NCBI RefSeq assembly: GCF_001584145.1
Contig: NZ_CP013232.1
Span: 1,054,001 to 1,118,000, forward strand
Length of the DNA stretch: 64,000 bases
Direction: 5' to 3'
From: Collimonas fungivorans
GTDB lineage: Bacteria > Pseudomonadota > Gammaproteobacteria > Burkholderiales > Burkholderiaceae_D
In this document: positions 11,164 to 19,254 of the stretch, piece by piece
How the letters are laid out: the number at the start of each line of letters is the position of its first letter
Numbering within the stretch: position 1 is the stretch's first letter
Translations under genes and position numbers: made by a program
Notes under the pieces: generated by a model
Databases searched by the model: none
The model's input: the letters and a program-made list of their open reading frames with translations, nothing else
What the model was told of the DNA's origin: nothing

Positions 11164-11601
11164 TTAGTTCTTGGACGGCTCCACTGTCGGCGGCGGCAAT
11201 CCGGCATCGCTGTCGCTCTGCACTGCTTCGCCGGGCTTGCGGGCTTTCTGGCCCAGGTCGAATTCCTTGATTTGCCATTGCGCGCCGCGCGGGATCGAAT
11301 CGCCAGGCTGCAGCGTGCCGGCTTGCGATCCCGGCTTCACGTAATACGTGCTGCCGCCGCTCTCGACCTTGACTTCGGTAACCCGGCCTTGCTCGCGCTT
11401 TTGCGAGATTCCGGCTGGTTCGTCGCCCGGTTTGCGGATAGTGACAGCCGGCGCTTCGCCTTCTTCCAGCTTTTGCAGCTCAGGCGGTGGCGGCGCTGCA
11501 TTCCTGGACGGTTGCGGCGCTTGTTGCGCATTTACCAACAATGGTGTTGCGAGCGAGACAATACCTGCTGCCAGCAGCTGCCAGACTTGTGATTTATTCA
11601 T
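11164..11601 (-). CDS. DUF2782 family periplasmic protein
   Basis: This 145-residue protein has a clear Sec signal peptide (hydrophobic AAGIVSLATPLLVNA, cleavage near residue 25 before QQAPQP). A proline-rich linker and a compact domain follow, with RVTEVKVESGGSTYYVKP and PGDSIPRGAQWQIKEFDL, typical of the DUF2782 family of betaproteobacteria. The function is unknown. These genes are commonly found between polA and thrB in Burkholderiales, as here, which suggests conserved co-inheritance more than a proven link to either enzyme. Confidence 0.82.
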   Translation of the reverse strand: MNKSQVWQLLAAGIVSLATPLLVNAQQAPQPSRNAAPPPPELQKLEEGEAPAVTIRKPGDEPAGISQKREQGRVTEVKVESGGSTYYVKPGSQAGTLQPGDSIPRGAQWQIKEFDLGQKARKPGEAVQSDSDAGLPPPTVEPSKN

Positions 11602-11722
11602 GAGAATTTGGCTACCTTGATTAAAACAAGATGGAAGTCTTCATTGTAACAAACCGCCAGCCCCTATAGGCGATAAGGGGCCGGGAATCTGTCGGAAACA
11701 GGCTCTCAGGCGACGCCGCGGC

Positions 11723-12460
11723 TTACAGCAGCACGCTGGCATGGCGGTCGGATTCCGCCATGACGGTTTCACCCGCCTCGTAGAATTTCACCACGGCGGC
11801 GAGAATCTCGGCCGGATCGTCCAGCACCTGGATCAGGTCCATGTCCTTGGCTGCGATCATGCCGTCGCCCACCAGCTGGCTGCGGAACCAGTCCAGCAGC
11901 CCGCTCCAGAAGCTGCTGCCGACCAGGATGATCGGGATGTGGCGGCATTTGCCGGTCTGGATCAGCGTCAGCACCTCGGTCAGCTCATCCAGCGTGCCGA
12001 AACCGCCGGGCAGCACGATGTAGGCGTCGGCGTAACGTACGAAGGCGACCTTGCGGGCGAAGAAATGACGGAAACTGAGCGAGATGTCCTGCCATTTATT
12101 CCCGCTCTGCTCGTGCGGCAGTTCGATATTCAGGCCGACCGACGGCGACTTGCCCTCGAACGCGCCCTTGTTGGCCGCTTCCATCAAACCTGGACCGCCG
12201 CCCGAAATCACGGCAAAACCTTCGTCGGAAAAGCGTCGTGCGATATCCTTGCACAAGGGATAATAAGGATTGTCCTCCTTGATGCGGGCCGAGCCGAAGA
12301 TCGACACTGCCGGATGCAACTCGGAAAGGCGTTCGGTCGACTCGATAAATTCTGCCATAATCGTGAACATATGCCACGATTCGCGCGCCTTCTTGGAAGT
12401 TGCGCGTTCGATGTCCGTCACTTGCCGCAAACGCGGCACATTTTTTCCGTTCAATTCCAT
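11723..12460 (-). CDS. LOG-family protein (TIGR00730, Rossmann fold; possible cytokinin riboside phosphorylase)
   Basis: This 245-residue protein carries both hallmarks of the LOG family: GGGPGLMEAANKGA and PGGFGTLDELTE. Members hydrolyse nucleoside 5'-monophosphates, including cytokinin ribotides and AMP or IMP; some were once called lysine decarboxylases. The substrate of this one is unknown. The first 40 residues extend beyond the shortest LOG proteins, as in longer proteobacterial forms. The start ATG (12460) is directly back-to-back with the polA ATG (12461), with no gap, so control signals must lie inside the neighbouring gene. No Shine-Dalgarno site is evident before it. Confidence 0.9.
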   Translation of the reverse strand: MELNGKNVPRLRQVTDIERATSKKARESWHMFTIMAEFIESTERLSELHPAVSIFGSARIKEDNPYYPLCKDIARRFSDEGFAVISGGGPGLMEAANKGAFEGKSPSVGLNIELPHEQSGNKWQDISLSFRHFFARKVAFVRYADAYIVLPGGFGTLDELTEVLTLIQTGKCRHIPIILVGSSFWSGLLDWFRSQLVGDGMIAAKDMDLIQVLDDPAEILAAVVKFYEAGETVMAESDRHASVLL

Positions 12461-15238
12461 ATGCAAAAAACCCTGCTGTTAGTTGATGGTTCCAGTTATC
12501 TTTACCGGGCCTTCCATGCCTTGCCCGATATGCGCAATGCTGCCAATGAACCGACCGGCGCGATGTATGGGATCATCAATATGTTGCGCCGCTTGCGCCT
12601 CGATTACCCCTCAGCTTACCTCGCCTGCGTGTTCGATGCAAAAGGTAAAACTTTCCGCGACGACATGTACGCCGACTATAAGGCAACCCGGGCATCGATG
12701 CCGGAAGACCTGGTTAAACAGATTACGCCTATTCACGCCGCCGTGCGCGCCATGGGCTGGCCGATCCTGATGGTCGAAGGCGTGGAAGCCGACGATGTGA
12801 TCGGCACCCTGACCGTGCAGGCCGTGACGCACGGCATGCAGGCCATCGTCTCGACCGGCGACAAAGACCTGGCGCAGCTGGTCAACGATGATGTGACCCT
12901 GATCAACACCATGAGCAACGAAACGCTGGACCGCGCCGGCGTGATCGCCAAGTTCGGCGTACCGCCTGAGCGCATCGTCGATTACCTGACCTTGATCGGC
13001 GACACCGTCGACAATATCCCCGGCGTCGCCAAGGTGGGGCCGAAGACCGCGGTCAAATGGCTGGCGCAATACGACACGGTCGACCAGGTGATCGCACATG
13101 CGGCCGACATCGGCGGCGCAGTCGGCGAGAACCTGCGGCAAGTGCTGGACTGGCTGCCGAAAGCAAAGGAATTGGTGACGGTAAAAACCGATTGCGACCT
13201 GAGTGCGCACATGGTGTCGATCCCGGAATCGCTGAAGGCGCCCGAGCAGGACAAAGAGACGCTGATCGAATTGTTCACGCGCTATAACTTCAAGACCTGG
13301 CTGCGCGAACTGAGCGTAGCGGGCAATGCCGCCGACACAGCTGAGGCGGGAAAGCCGGCCGCTGCCGGCAGCAAGCCGGGAGCCGCCGAGCCGGCCCAGA
13401 GCAGCCTGTTTGCGGCAACTGCGGCGCCAGTTGAGCGGCAGTACGAAACCGTGCTGACGGAAGCCCAGCTGGACCAGTGGCTGCAGCGCATCGACAAAGC
13501 CAGCCTGACTGCGGTCGATACCGAAACCACTTCGCTCGATCCGATGACGGCCCAGCTGGTCGGCATCTCGCTGTGCTGCGAAGTCGGTATCGCCGCCTAT
13601 ATTCCAGTCGCGCATCGCTACCAGGATGCGCCGGCGCAATTGCCGCGCGAGCTGGTGCTGGAAAAAATGCGCGCTTGGCTGGAAGACGACAGCAAACCCA
13701 AGGTCGGCCAGAACCTGAAATACGACAGCCATATTTTCGCCAACCAGGGCGTCAACCTGCGCGGCATCGTGCACGATACCCTGCTCGAATCCTATGTGTT
13801 CGAATCGCACCGCAGCCACGATATGGACAGCTTGGCGCTGCGCCACCTGAATCACCAGACCATCACCTTCCAGGAAGTATGCGGCAAGGGCGCTTCGCAA
13901 ATCGGTTTCGACGAAGTCGAGATCGGCCGCGCCACCGAATACGCAGCCGAGGACGCCGATATCACGCTGCAGCTGCACCTGACCATGTGGCCGCACATCG
14001 CCGACGACGCCAAGCTCAGGTTCATCTACGAAAAAATCGAAGTGCCGACATCGGTAGTGCTGCAAAAGATCGAGCGCAACGGCGTTCTGATTGACGCCAG
14101 CTTGCTGGCGACGCAATCGAACGAGCTGGGCAAGCGCATGCTGGAGATCGAGCAGCTGGCTTATGAACTGGCCGGCCAGCCGTTCAACCTGAGTTCACCC
14201 AAACAGCTGGGCGAAATCCTGTTCGACAAGCTCAAGCTGCCGGTGGTCAAGAAGACGCCGTCCGGATCGCCGTCTACCGATGAAGAAGTGCTGCAGAAAC
14301 TGGCCGAGGATTATCCGCTGCCGAAAGTACTGCTCGACTACCGCAGCCTGTCCAAGCTGAAATCGACCTATACCGACAAGCTGCCGAAGATGGTCAACCC
14401 GAATACCGGCCGCGTGCATACCAATTACGCGCAGGCGGTGGCGGTGACCGGGCGGCTGGCGTCCAACGATCCCAACCTGCAGAACATCCCGATCCGCACG
14501 GCCGAAGGCCGCCGTATCCGTGAAGCGTTTGTGGCGCCGCCGGACAGCGTGATTGTCTCGGCTGATTATTCGCAAATCGAACTGCGCATCATGGCCCATA
14601 TTTCCGGCGATGAAAACATGCTGCGCGCCTTTGCCGAAGGCGTGGACATCCACCGCGCCACCGCCGCCGAGATTTTCGGCACGCCGGCAGCCGAGGTCAG
14701 CAGCGAACAGCGCCGTTACGCCAAGGTGATCAATTTCGGCCTGATCTACGGCATGAGCGCATTCGGCCTGGCCGGCAACCTCGGCATCGAGCGCGCGGCC
14801 GCCCAGATGTATATCGAAAAATATTTCATGCGTTTTGCCGGCGTCAAGCAGTTCATGGACATGACGCGGGTGGAAGCCAAGTCGCAAGGTTACGTCGAGA
14901 CTGTGTTCGGGCGCCGCCTGTGGCTGCCGGAAATCAATTCGCCCAACGGCCAGCGCCGCCAGGGCGCCGAGCGCGCGGCGATCAATGCGCCGATGCAGGG
15001 CACGGCTGCCGACCTGATCAAGTTGTCGATGATTGCGGTGCAAGGCTGGATTGAAACAGAACGGCTAAAATCCAAGATGGTCATGCAGGTGCACGATGAG
15101 CTGGTGCTCGAAGTGCCGCAGGACGAGCTGGCGCTGGTGCGGGAAAAGCTGCCGCAGCTGATGGCCGGCGTGGCTGAACTAAAAGTGCCGCTGATTGCCG
15201 AAGTCGGTGTGGGCAAGAACTGGGACGAGGCGCACTAA
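12461..15238 (+). CDS. polA: DNA polymerase I
   Basis: PolA (925 residues) fills repair gaps and removes RNA primers. The N-terminal 5'-3' exonuclease (about 1-300) starts MQKTLLLVDGSSYLYRAFHA. An Ala/Pro-rich linker spans about 288-328. The 3'-5' exonuclease domain retains DxE in AVDTETTSLDP, with KYDSH and YAAEDAD downstream, so proofreading looks intact. The polymerase domain has ADYSQIELRIMAHISGDE (motif A), RRYAKVINFGLIYGMS (O helix) and MQVHDELVLEVP (motif C). The start is fixed by the conserved N-terminus, although no clear SD precedes it and the codon abuts the divergent LOG gene. Confidence 0.97.
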   Translation: MQKTLLLVDGSSYLYRAFHALPDMRNAANEPTGAMYGIINMLRRLRLDYPSAYLACVFDAKGKTFRDDMYADYKATRASMPEDLVKQITPIHAAVRAMGWPILMVEGVEADDVIGTLTVQAVTHGMQAIVSTGDKDLAQLVNDDVTLINTMSNETLDRAGVIAKFGVPPERIVDYLTLIGDTVDNIPGVAKVGPKTAVKWLAQYDTVDQVIAHAADIGGAVGENLRQVLDWLPKAKELVTVKTDCDLSAHMVSIPESLKAPEQDKETLIELFTRYNFKTWLRELSVAGNAADTAEAGKPAAAGSKPGAAEPAQSSLFAATAAPVERQYETVLTEAQLDQWLQRIDKASLTAVDTETTSLDPMTAQLVGISLCCEVGIAAYIPVAHRYQDAPAQLPRELVLEKMRAWLEDDSKPKVGQNLKYDSHIFANQGVNLRGIVHDTLLESYVFESHRSHDMDSLALRHLNHQTITFQEVCGKGASQIGFDEVEIGRATEYAAEDADITLQLHLTMWPHIADDAKLRFIYEKIEVPTSVVLQKIERNGVLIDASLLATQSNELGKRMLEIEQLAYELAGQPFNLSSPKQLGEILFDKLKLPVVKKTPSGSPSTDEEVLQKLAEDYPLPKVLLDYRSLSKLKSTYTDKLPKMVNPNTGRVHTNYAQAVAVTGRLASNDPNLQNIPIRTAEGRRIREAFVAPPDSVIVSADYSQIELRIMAHISGDENMLRAFAEGVDIHRATAAEIFGTPAAEVSSEQRRYAKVINFGLIYGMSAFGLAGNLGIERAAAQMYIEKYFMRFAGVKQFMDMTRVEAKSQGYVETVFGRRLWLPEINSPNGQRRQGAERAAINAPMQGTAADLIKLSMIAVQGWIETERLKSKMVMQVHDELVLEVPQDELALVREKLPQLMAGVAELKVPLIAEVGVGKNWDEAH

Positions 15239-15295
15239 AGACGATGCGCACACGGTTTTTGCGATAGCTGAAGATCAACTTTAAAGGAGAGCTTG

Positions 15296-16210
15296 ATGCC
15301 GAATTTGAAAGAAGATTTTGATAGCCTGGTGGCGAAAACCAGCTTGTCCGATGGCGTGGACCGCCGTACATTCATGAAAACCGCCCTGGGTACAGGGTTT
15401 GCCGCCGCCGTGCTGCCGGTAACGGCGCAGACCGTGATCAAGACCGATAGCGAGGGCCTCACGGCCGGCGCGCTGGACATCGAGGAAAATGGCCTGAGCG
15501 TGCCGATCTACCGCGCGCAGCCAGAGGGGAAAACCAATTTACCGGTGGTGCTGGTGGTCTCGGAAATTTTCGGGGTGCACGAGCATATCGCCGATATCGC
15601 AAGGCGTTTCGCCAAGCTGGGTTATCTTGCGATTGCGCCGAATTTGTTCAAGCGCCAGGGCGATCCGGCGGCTTTCGCATCCATCCCGGAACTGTACGTA
15701 AACGTGATTTCCAAAGTGCCGGACGACCAGGTGCTGGGCGATCTCGATGCCTGCGTGGCCTGGGCCAAGAAAAATGGCGGCAATGTCAACAAGCTGGCGG
15801 TCACCGGTTTTTGCTGGGGCGGCCGCATCACTTGGCTATACGCCAGCCACAACCCCAAGGTCAAGGCTGCCGCGGCGTGGTACGGCGGCCTGGTCAGGGG
15901 GAAGGACCCTGAAGGCAAGACAGAGGCCGAGATCAAGGCATTGACGCCGAAGCAGCCGGTCGACATCGCAGCAACCTTGAAAGTGCCGGTGCTGGGTTTG
16001 TACGGCGCCAAGGACCAGGGCATTACGCAAGACCATGTGGCGCAGATGAAGGCGGCGCTGGCCAAGGGCAGCAGCAAGTCGGAGATCGTGGTGTATCCGA
16101 ATTCCGGCCATGCGTTCAACGCCGATTACCGGCCCAGTTATGTCGAGGCGGATGCAAAAGACGGCTGGAAGCGTGTTCTGGCCTGGTTCAAGGAACATGG
16201 CGCGAGCTGA
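15296..16210 (+). CDS. Dienelactone hydrolase family protein with Tat-type signal
   Basis: This 304-residue alpha/beta hydrolase carries an N-terminal DRRTFMKTALGTGFAAAVLP segment, with a near-consensus twin-arginine motif, so periplasmic export through Tat is likely. The catalytic Cys-Asp-His triad of dienelactone hydrolases is recognisable: GFCWGG (nucleophile Cys), the Asp in GAKDQGI and the His in NSGHAFNAD. VSEIFGVHEHIADIARR is also typical. The ATG at 15296 has AAAGGAGA upstream; the TTG just before it is less likely. It follows polA by 57 nt on the same strand. The true substrate is unknown. Confidence 0.9.
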   Translation: MPNLKEDFDSLVAKTSLSDGVDRRTFMKTALGTGFAAAVLPVTAQTVIKTDSEGLTAGALDIEENGLSVPIYRAQPEGKTNLPVVLVVSEIFGVHEHIADIARRFAKLGYLAIAPNLFKRQGDPAAFASIPELYVNVISKVPDDQVLGDLDACVAWAKKNGGNVNKLAVTGFCWGGRITWLYASHNPKVKAAAAWYGGLVRGKDPEGKTEAEIKALTPKQPVDIAATLKVPVLGLYGAKDQGITQDHVAQMKAALAKGSSKSEIVVYPNSGHAFNADYRPSYVEADAKDGWKRVLAWFKEHGAS

Positions 16211-16368
16211 TGCCCGCGCCTGTATCTGGACGCCTGCCGTCCAGATAGAGCGATATTTGCCGGCTGCCACCGAGTCCCGATAAACAGCTGATTTTGCTGA
16301 AATACGTTTGCTGAAATGCAGCAGCTGTGCTTTAATTTGCAACCTTGTTGCATGTAAAGCTGTTTGCC

Positions 16369-16382
16369 GGAGCAAAAAAATT
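16369..16382 (+). promoter_or_regulatory. Ribosome binding site that points to an ATT start codon
   Basis: GGAG (16369-16372) is followed after 7 nt by ATT (16380-16382). The reading frame of the downstream ZIP transporter has no ATG or GTG nearby with an SD: the next in-frame ATG (16416) would cut into the first membrane helix, and the upstream TTG (16308) would add an implausible Cys-rich tail. Confidence 0.6.
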
Positions 16383-17162
16383 AATTCCACACTCGTTTCA
16401 ATCCTCCTGGCGACCATGATCGCCGGCCTCTTCAGCATTACCGCTGCAGCCGTTTTTTCGTTCGCGCTGCTGTCCAAGATGGTCGAGCGCATGGTCAGCC
16501 TGTCGGTCGGCATCATGCTGGCGACTTCCTTGCTGCACGCCTTGCCGGAAGCCTTCGAATCGAAGGCGGACAACCATACGCTGTTCGCCGTGCTGCTGGG
16601 CGGCCTGCTGGCGTTTTTTGTGCTGGAAAAGTTCGCCATCCTGCGCCATTCGCACCATCACGAGGACGACGGCCACGGCCATCACCACGGGCATGACAAG
16701 AAAGAGGCGGGCAAAGCCGGCTGGATGATCCTGGTGGGCGACGGCTTGCACAATTTTACCGACGGCATCCTGATCGCCGCGGCCTTCCTGGCCGATCCGC
16801 ACTTGGGCCTGATCACCGGCCTGGCCATCATCGTGCATGAGATACCGCAGGAAATCGGCGATTTCATCGTGCTGCTCAACGCCGGTTTTTCGCGCACCCG
16901 CGCTTATGTGTATAACCTGATCTGCAGCCTGATGGCGGTGGTGGGCGGCCTGCTCGGCTACTTTACGCTGGAGCGCGGCATGGAATGGATTCCCTACGTG
17001 CTGGTATTTGCTTCATCGGGCTTTATCTACATCGCCGTCAGCGACCTGATGCCGCAGATGCAGCGCCGGGCAACCCTGCGCGAAACCATTCCGCAGATAC
17101 TGCTGATCGGGGCAGGCGTCGCCATCGTGCTGTTCCTGACGCGCCACGCCCACCATCATTAA
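16380..17162 (+). CDS. ZIP family metal transporter (probable ATT start)
   Basis: This is an inner-membrane ZIP (zinc/iron permease) protein of 260 residues if translation starts at ATT 16380. It has eight likely helices. A His-rich cytoplasmic loop (HSHHHEDDGHGHHHGHD) lies between helices 3 and 4. The metal-site signatures are HNFTDG in helix 4 and HEIPQEIGD in helix 5. A second short His tail (HAHHH) ends the protein. ZIP proteins import Zn2+ or related divalent metals. With ATT as start the protein begins (M)NSTLVSILLATMIAG, which is where ZIP homologues normally begin. It is convergent with the sulfurtransferase gene across repeat copy 3. Confidence 0.9.
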   Translation: MNSTLVSILLATMIAGLFSITAAAVFSFALLSKMVERMVSLSVGIMLATSLLHALPEAFESKADNHTLFAVLLGGLLAFFVLEKFAILRHSHHHEDDGHGHHHGHDKKEAGKAGWMILVGDGLHNFTDGILIAAAFLADPHLGLITGLAIIVHEIPQEIGDFIVLLNAGFSRTRAYVYNLICSLMAVVGGLLGYFTLERGMEWIPYVLVFASSGFIYIAVSDLMPQMQRRATLRETIPQILLIGAGVAIVLFLTRHAHHH

Positions 17163-17163
17163 A

Positions 17164-17216
17164 TGTAGGGCGGCACATAGCGGTCACGCGTGGGCACAAA
17201 GGCGTGCCTACCCTAC
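17164..17216. repeat. GTAGGG-family palindromic repeat, copy 3 (complete form)
   Basis: TGTAGGG (17164-17170) and CCCTACA (17211-17217) form matched inverted ends. Inside are GGCAC and GTGCC arms and the core GCGGTCACGCGTGGGCA (17180-17196), which is shared with copy 2. It fills the gap between the convergent ZIP and sulfurtransferase genes and could act as a bidirectional transcription end. The complement of its right end supplies the TAG stop codon of the sulfurtransferase. Confidence 0.72.
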
Positions 17217-18079
17217 ACGCCCTTGGCCATCGGCCGCTTCGGATCTGAGCACCACTCGCTCCATGATCCCGGATACAAGGCGGCGCCGTGCAAGCCGGCG
17301 ATTTCCAGCGCCAGCAGGTTATGGCAGGCGGTGACGCCTGAACCGCATTGCATGACCGCAGCTTGCGGTTCGCTGATCAGGGCGCCGAATTCCTCATGCA
17401 ATTGATGGCCGGGCTTGAAGCGGCCGTCCGCTTGCAGATTGTCTTTGAAGAAACGATTCTTGGCGCCGGGAATATGGCCGCCAACCGGGTCTATGGTTTC
17501 ATTTTCTCCGCGAAAGCGGTCCGGCGCGCGGGCGTCGAGGATAGTCCGCCGCGGATTGGTCAGGTTGAGCAGGATGTCATGCGCATCGACGCTGCTGGTC
17601 AGCGCCGGCTTGGCGCTGATGTTGCCGGCCGCGGGCGCCGGCTCGGCAGTCGACAGGCTGCCCGCAGCCGCTTGCCAGGCCGCCAGGCCGCCGTCCAGCA
17701 CCGCCGCCGAACTGTGGCCGATGGAGCGCAGCAGCCACCACAGGCGGGCGGCATACATGCCGCCCTGGGCATCGTAGGCGACGACCTGGGTATCGTCATT
17801 GATGCCCCATTGCCGCAGCGTTGCCAGCAGCGCATCTGTTTCAGGCAACGGATGGCGGCCCTTGAAGCTGCCGTCGGCCGCCTGCTTGGCGCCGGACAGG
17901 TCGCGGTCGAGATTGGCGAAACGGGCTCCGGGAATATGGCCGGCATCATATGCCGTCCTGCCGGCGGCGGCATCCACCAGGTCGTGGCGGCAGTCGAGGA
18001 TGACCCAGTTGGGGTTCTGCGCATTCTGCAGCAAGTTCGCGGCAGAAATCAGCGTCTGGTAGGGATGGGCTTGAGACAT
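17213..18079 (-). CDS. Two-domain rhodanese / 3-mercaptopyruvate sulfurtransferase
   Basis: The protein (288 residues) has two rhodanese domains. The N-terminal one is inactive-type, with DCRHDL and GHIPGARFANLDRDLSG. The C-terminal one is catalytic, with QCGSGVTACHN (Cys245). The CGSGVTA loop is characteristic of mercaptopyruvate sulfurtransferases, whereas thiosulfate rhodaneses usually have CRxGxR. Such enzymes move sulfane sulfur to thiols, cyanide or protein carriers. No signal peptide is seen, so it is cytoplasmic. Its stop codon TAG falls inside the GTAGGG repeat copy 3. Confidence 0.93.
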   Translation of the reverse strand: MSQAHPYQTLISAANLLQNAQNPNWVILDCRHDLVDAAAGRTAYDAGHIPGARFANLDRDLSGAKQAADGSFKGRHPLPETDALLATLRQWGINDDTQVVAYDAQGGMYAARLWWLLRSIGHSSAAVLDGGLAAWQAAAGSLSTAEPAPAAGNISAKPALTSSVDAHDILLNLTNPRRTILDARAPDRFRGENETIDPVGGHIPGAKNRFFKDNLQADGRFKPGHQLHEEFGALISEPQAAVMQCGSGVTACHNLLALEIAGLHGAALYPGSWSEWCSDPKRPMAKGV

Positions 18080-18150
18080 GGCATTCCTTTTATCAAGTGT
18101 GTGTCAGGTGATGCAGGGCAACGCTCGGCAGTTCATCAAGGGTCGGGCCA

Positions 18151-18192
18151 GGCGCCCCCGTCTGGGCGACCCCGTCTAGGCGACCCCGTTTA
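18151..18192. repeat. Three tandem 14-bp repeats at the end of the DMT transporter gene
   Basis: GGCGCCCCCGTCTG (18151-18164), GGCGACCCCGTCTA (18165-18178) and GGCGACCCCGTTTA (18179-18192) are head-to-tail copies with one to three differences. The last copy contains the TAA stop codon of the minus-strand DMT gene (18190-18192). This looks like a small replication-slippage array. No function is assigned. Confidence 0.8.
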
Positions 18193-19104
18193 GCCAGCCA
18201 CTGGTTTTTCCTCATGCAAGGAGCTGAGCGGACGCGCCTTCTTTTGATTATAAAACGTTGCCAGCAAACCGCTTATAAGGATTACGGCGGTGCCAAGCCA
18301 GCCGCGCCAGTCCATCTGGTCGTGCCAGATAAGGATGCCCCATATGCTGGAAAAGACAATGCCGGTGTATTGCAGGTTTGCGGTCAGTAGCGGGTTGCCA
18401 AGGCGGTAGGCGCGTGTCATGGCCATCTGGGCCAAGGTGGCCGACAGGCTCAGCGTAATCAGCAAGGCCAGGCCTTGCGCGCTATGCGCATGCCAGAGCG
18501 GGATGCCGCCGCCGGATAGCAAGATGCTGCCGGCCAGGCCAGCGAGGGCGCTGGTGCTTGAAAAATAGAACACCACCCGATACTCCGGTTCGCCCAGTTT
18601 GCCCAGGCGCCGCACCTGCAGGTAAGCCACGGCGGACAGCAGGCCGGATGCCAGCGCGATCATGCCGCCGGTGGTCTGGTCGGCGTCGAACGATGGCCGC
18701 AGCAACAGCATCACGCCGATGAAGCTGAGCAGGATGGTGAACGCCATGCCCCATTCGAAACGGCTGTTGCCGCGCCACCAGGCGGCGCCGAACAGGATTG
18801 CCGCCAGCCATATCGAGGAAGTGTAGTTGAGGGTGGTGGCGGTCGCCACCGGCAGCAGGCTGAAGGAATAGAACCACAGCGACAGGGCAATCACGCCGAT
18901 CACGCCGCGCCACAGGTGCTGGCGCGGCATGGGGGTCTTCAGGGTGCCGCCTTTCAGCAGGATCAGGACGACGATGAACAGCATGCCGATCAGGCCGCGG
19001 CTCAGTACGATTTCGGCGATGGAGTAGTGGTCGGAGGCGAGCTTGACGCAGACTCCCATGATGGAAAACATGAGACTAGCGAACAGCATCCAGAGTGATT
19101 GCAT
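18190..19104 (-). CDS. DMT family (EamA) transporter
   Basis: This protein of 304 residues has ten predicted membrane helices in two EamA repeats, each about 140 residues. The start FASLMFSIMGVCVKLASDHYS and LSRGLIGMLFIVVLI are typical of drug/metabolite exporters. LLTANLQYTGIVFSSIWGILIW in the second half resembles the RhaT/SAM transporter branch. The substrate is unknown. The protein ends in a short charged tail. The gene stands alone on the minus strand between the sulfurtransferase and the Rieske oxygenase, and its 3' end overlaps three 14-bp tandem repeats. Confidence 0.87.
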   Translation of the reverse strand: MQSLWMLFASLMFSIMGVCVKLASDHYSIAEIVLSRGLIGMLFIVVLILLKGGTLKTPMPRQHLWRGVIGVIALSLWFYSFSLLPVATATTLNYTSSIWLAAILFGAAWWRGNSRFEWGMAFTILLSFIGVMLLLRPSFDADQTTGGMIALASGLLSAVAYLQVRRLGKLGEPEYRVVFYFSSTSALAGLAGSILLSGGGIPLWHAHSAQGLALLITLSLSATLAQMAMTRAYRLGNPLLTANLQYTGIVFSSIWGILIWHDQMDWRGWLGTAVILISGLLATFYNQKKARPLSSLHEEKPVAG

Positions 19105-19190
19105 GGGGCGGGAATGAAGTAGAAGAGCGGTGTTGCTATTCTGACTGATTCTGGTCGCAGTGCATGCCCGTGGCGCTAAATAATGACAAA

Positions 19191-19234
19191 GGGCCGGGGT
19201 TTGTGCGCTTCAGCATGCGCACTGACCCCGGCCC
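19191..19234 (-). terminator. Strong two-part hairpin, probable terminator of the Rieske gene
   Basis: GGGCCGGGGT (19191-19200) pairs with ACCCCGGCCC (19225-19234). Inside, GTGCGC (19203-19208) pairs with GCGCAC (19217-19222). Read on the minus strand, the stem lies 20 nt after the Rieske gene stop and is followed by TTTGTCATTATTT, as expected for an intrinsic terminator. Confidence 0.7.
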
Positions 19235-19254
19235 CGTTTCCGATCCGGAAATGC

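Noticed and set aside
11741..12460. A 240-residue N-terminal extension of DNA polymerase I
   Set aside because: The frame stays open because it is antisense to the LOG-family gene; the standard Pol I N-terminus starts at 12461.
12611..14116. Minus-strand open frame of about 500 codons inside polA
   Set aside because: Antisense shadow of a GC-rich gene with no recognisable domain; polA motifs are intact across the whole span.
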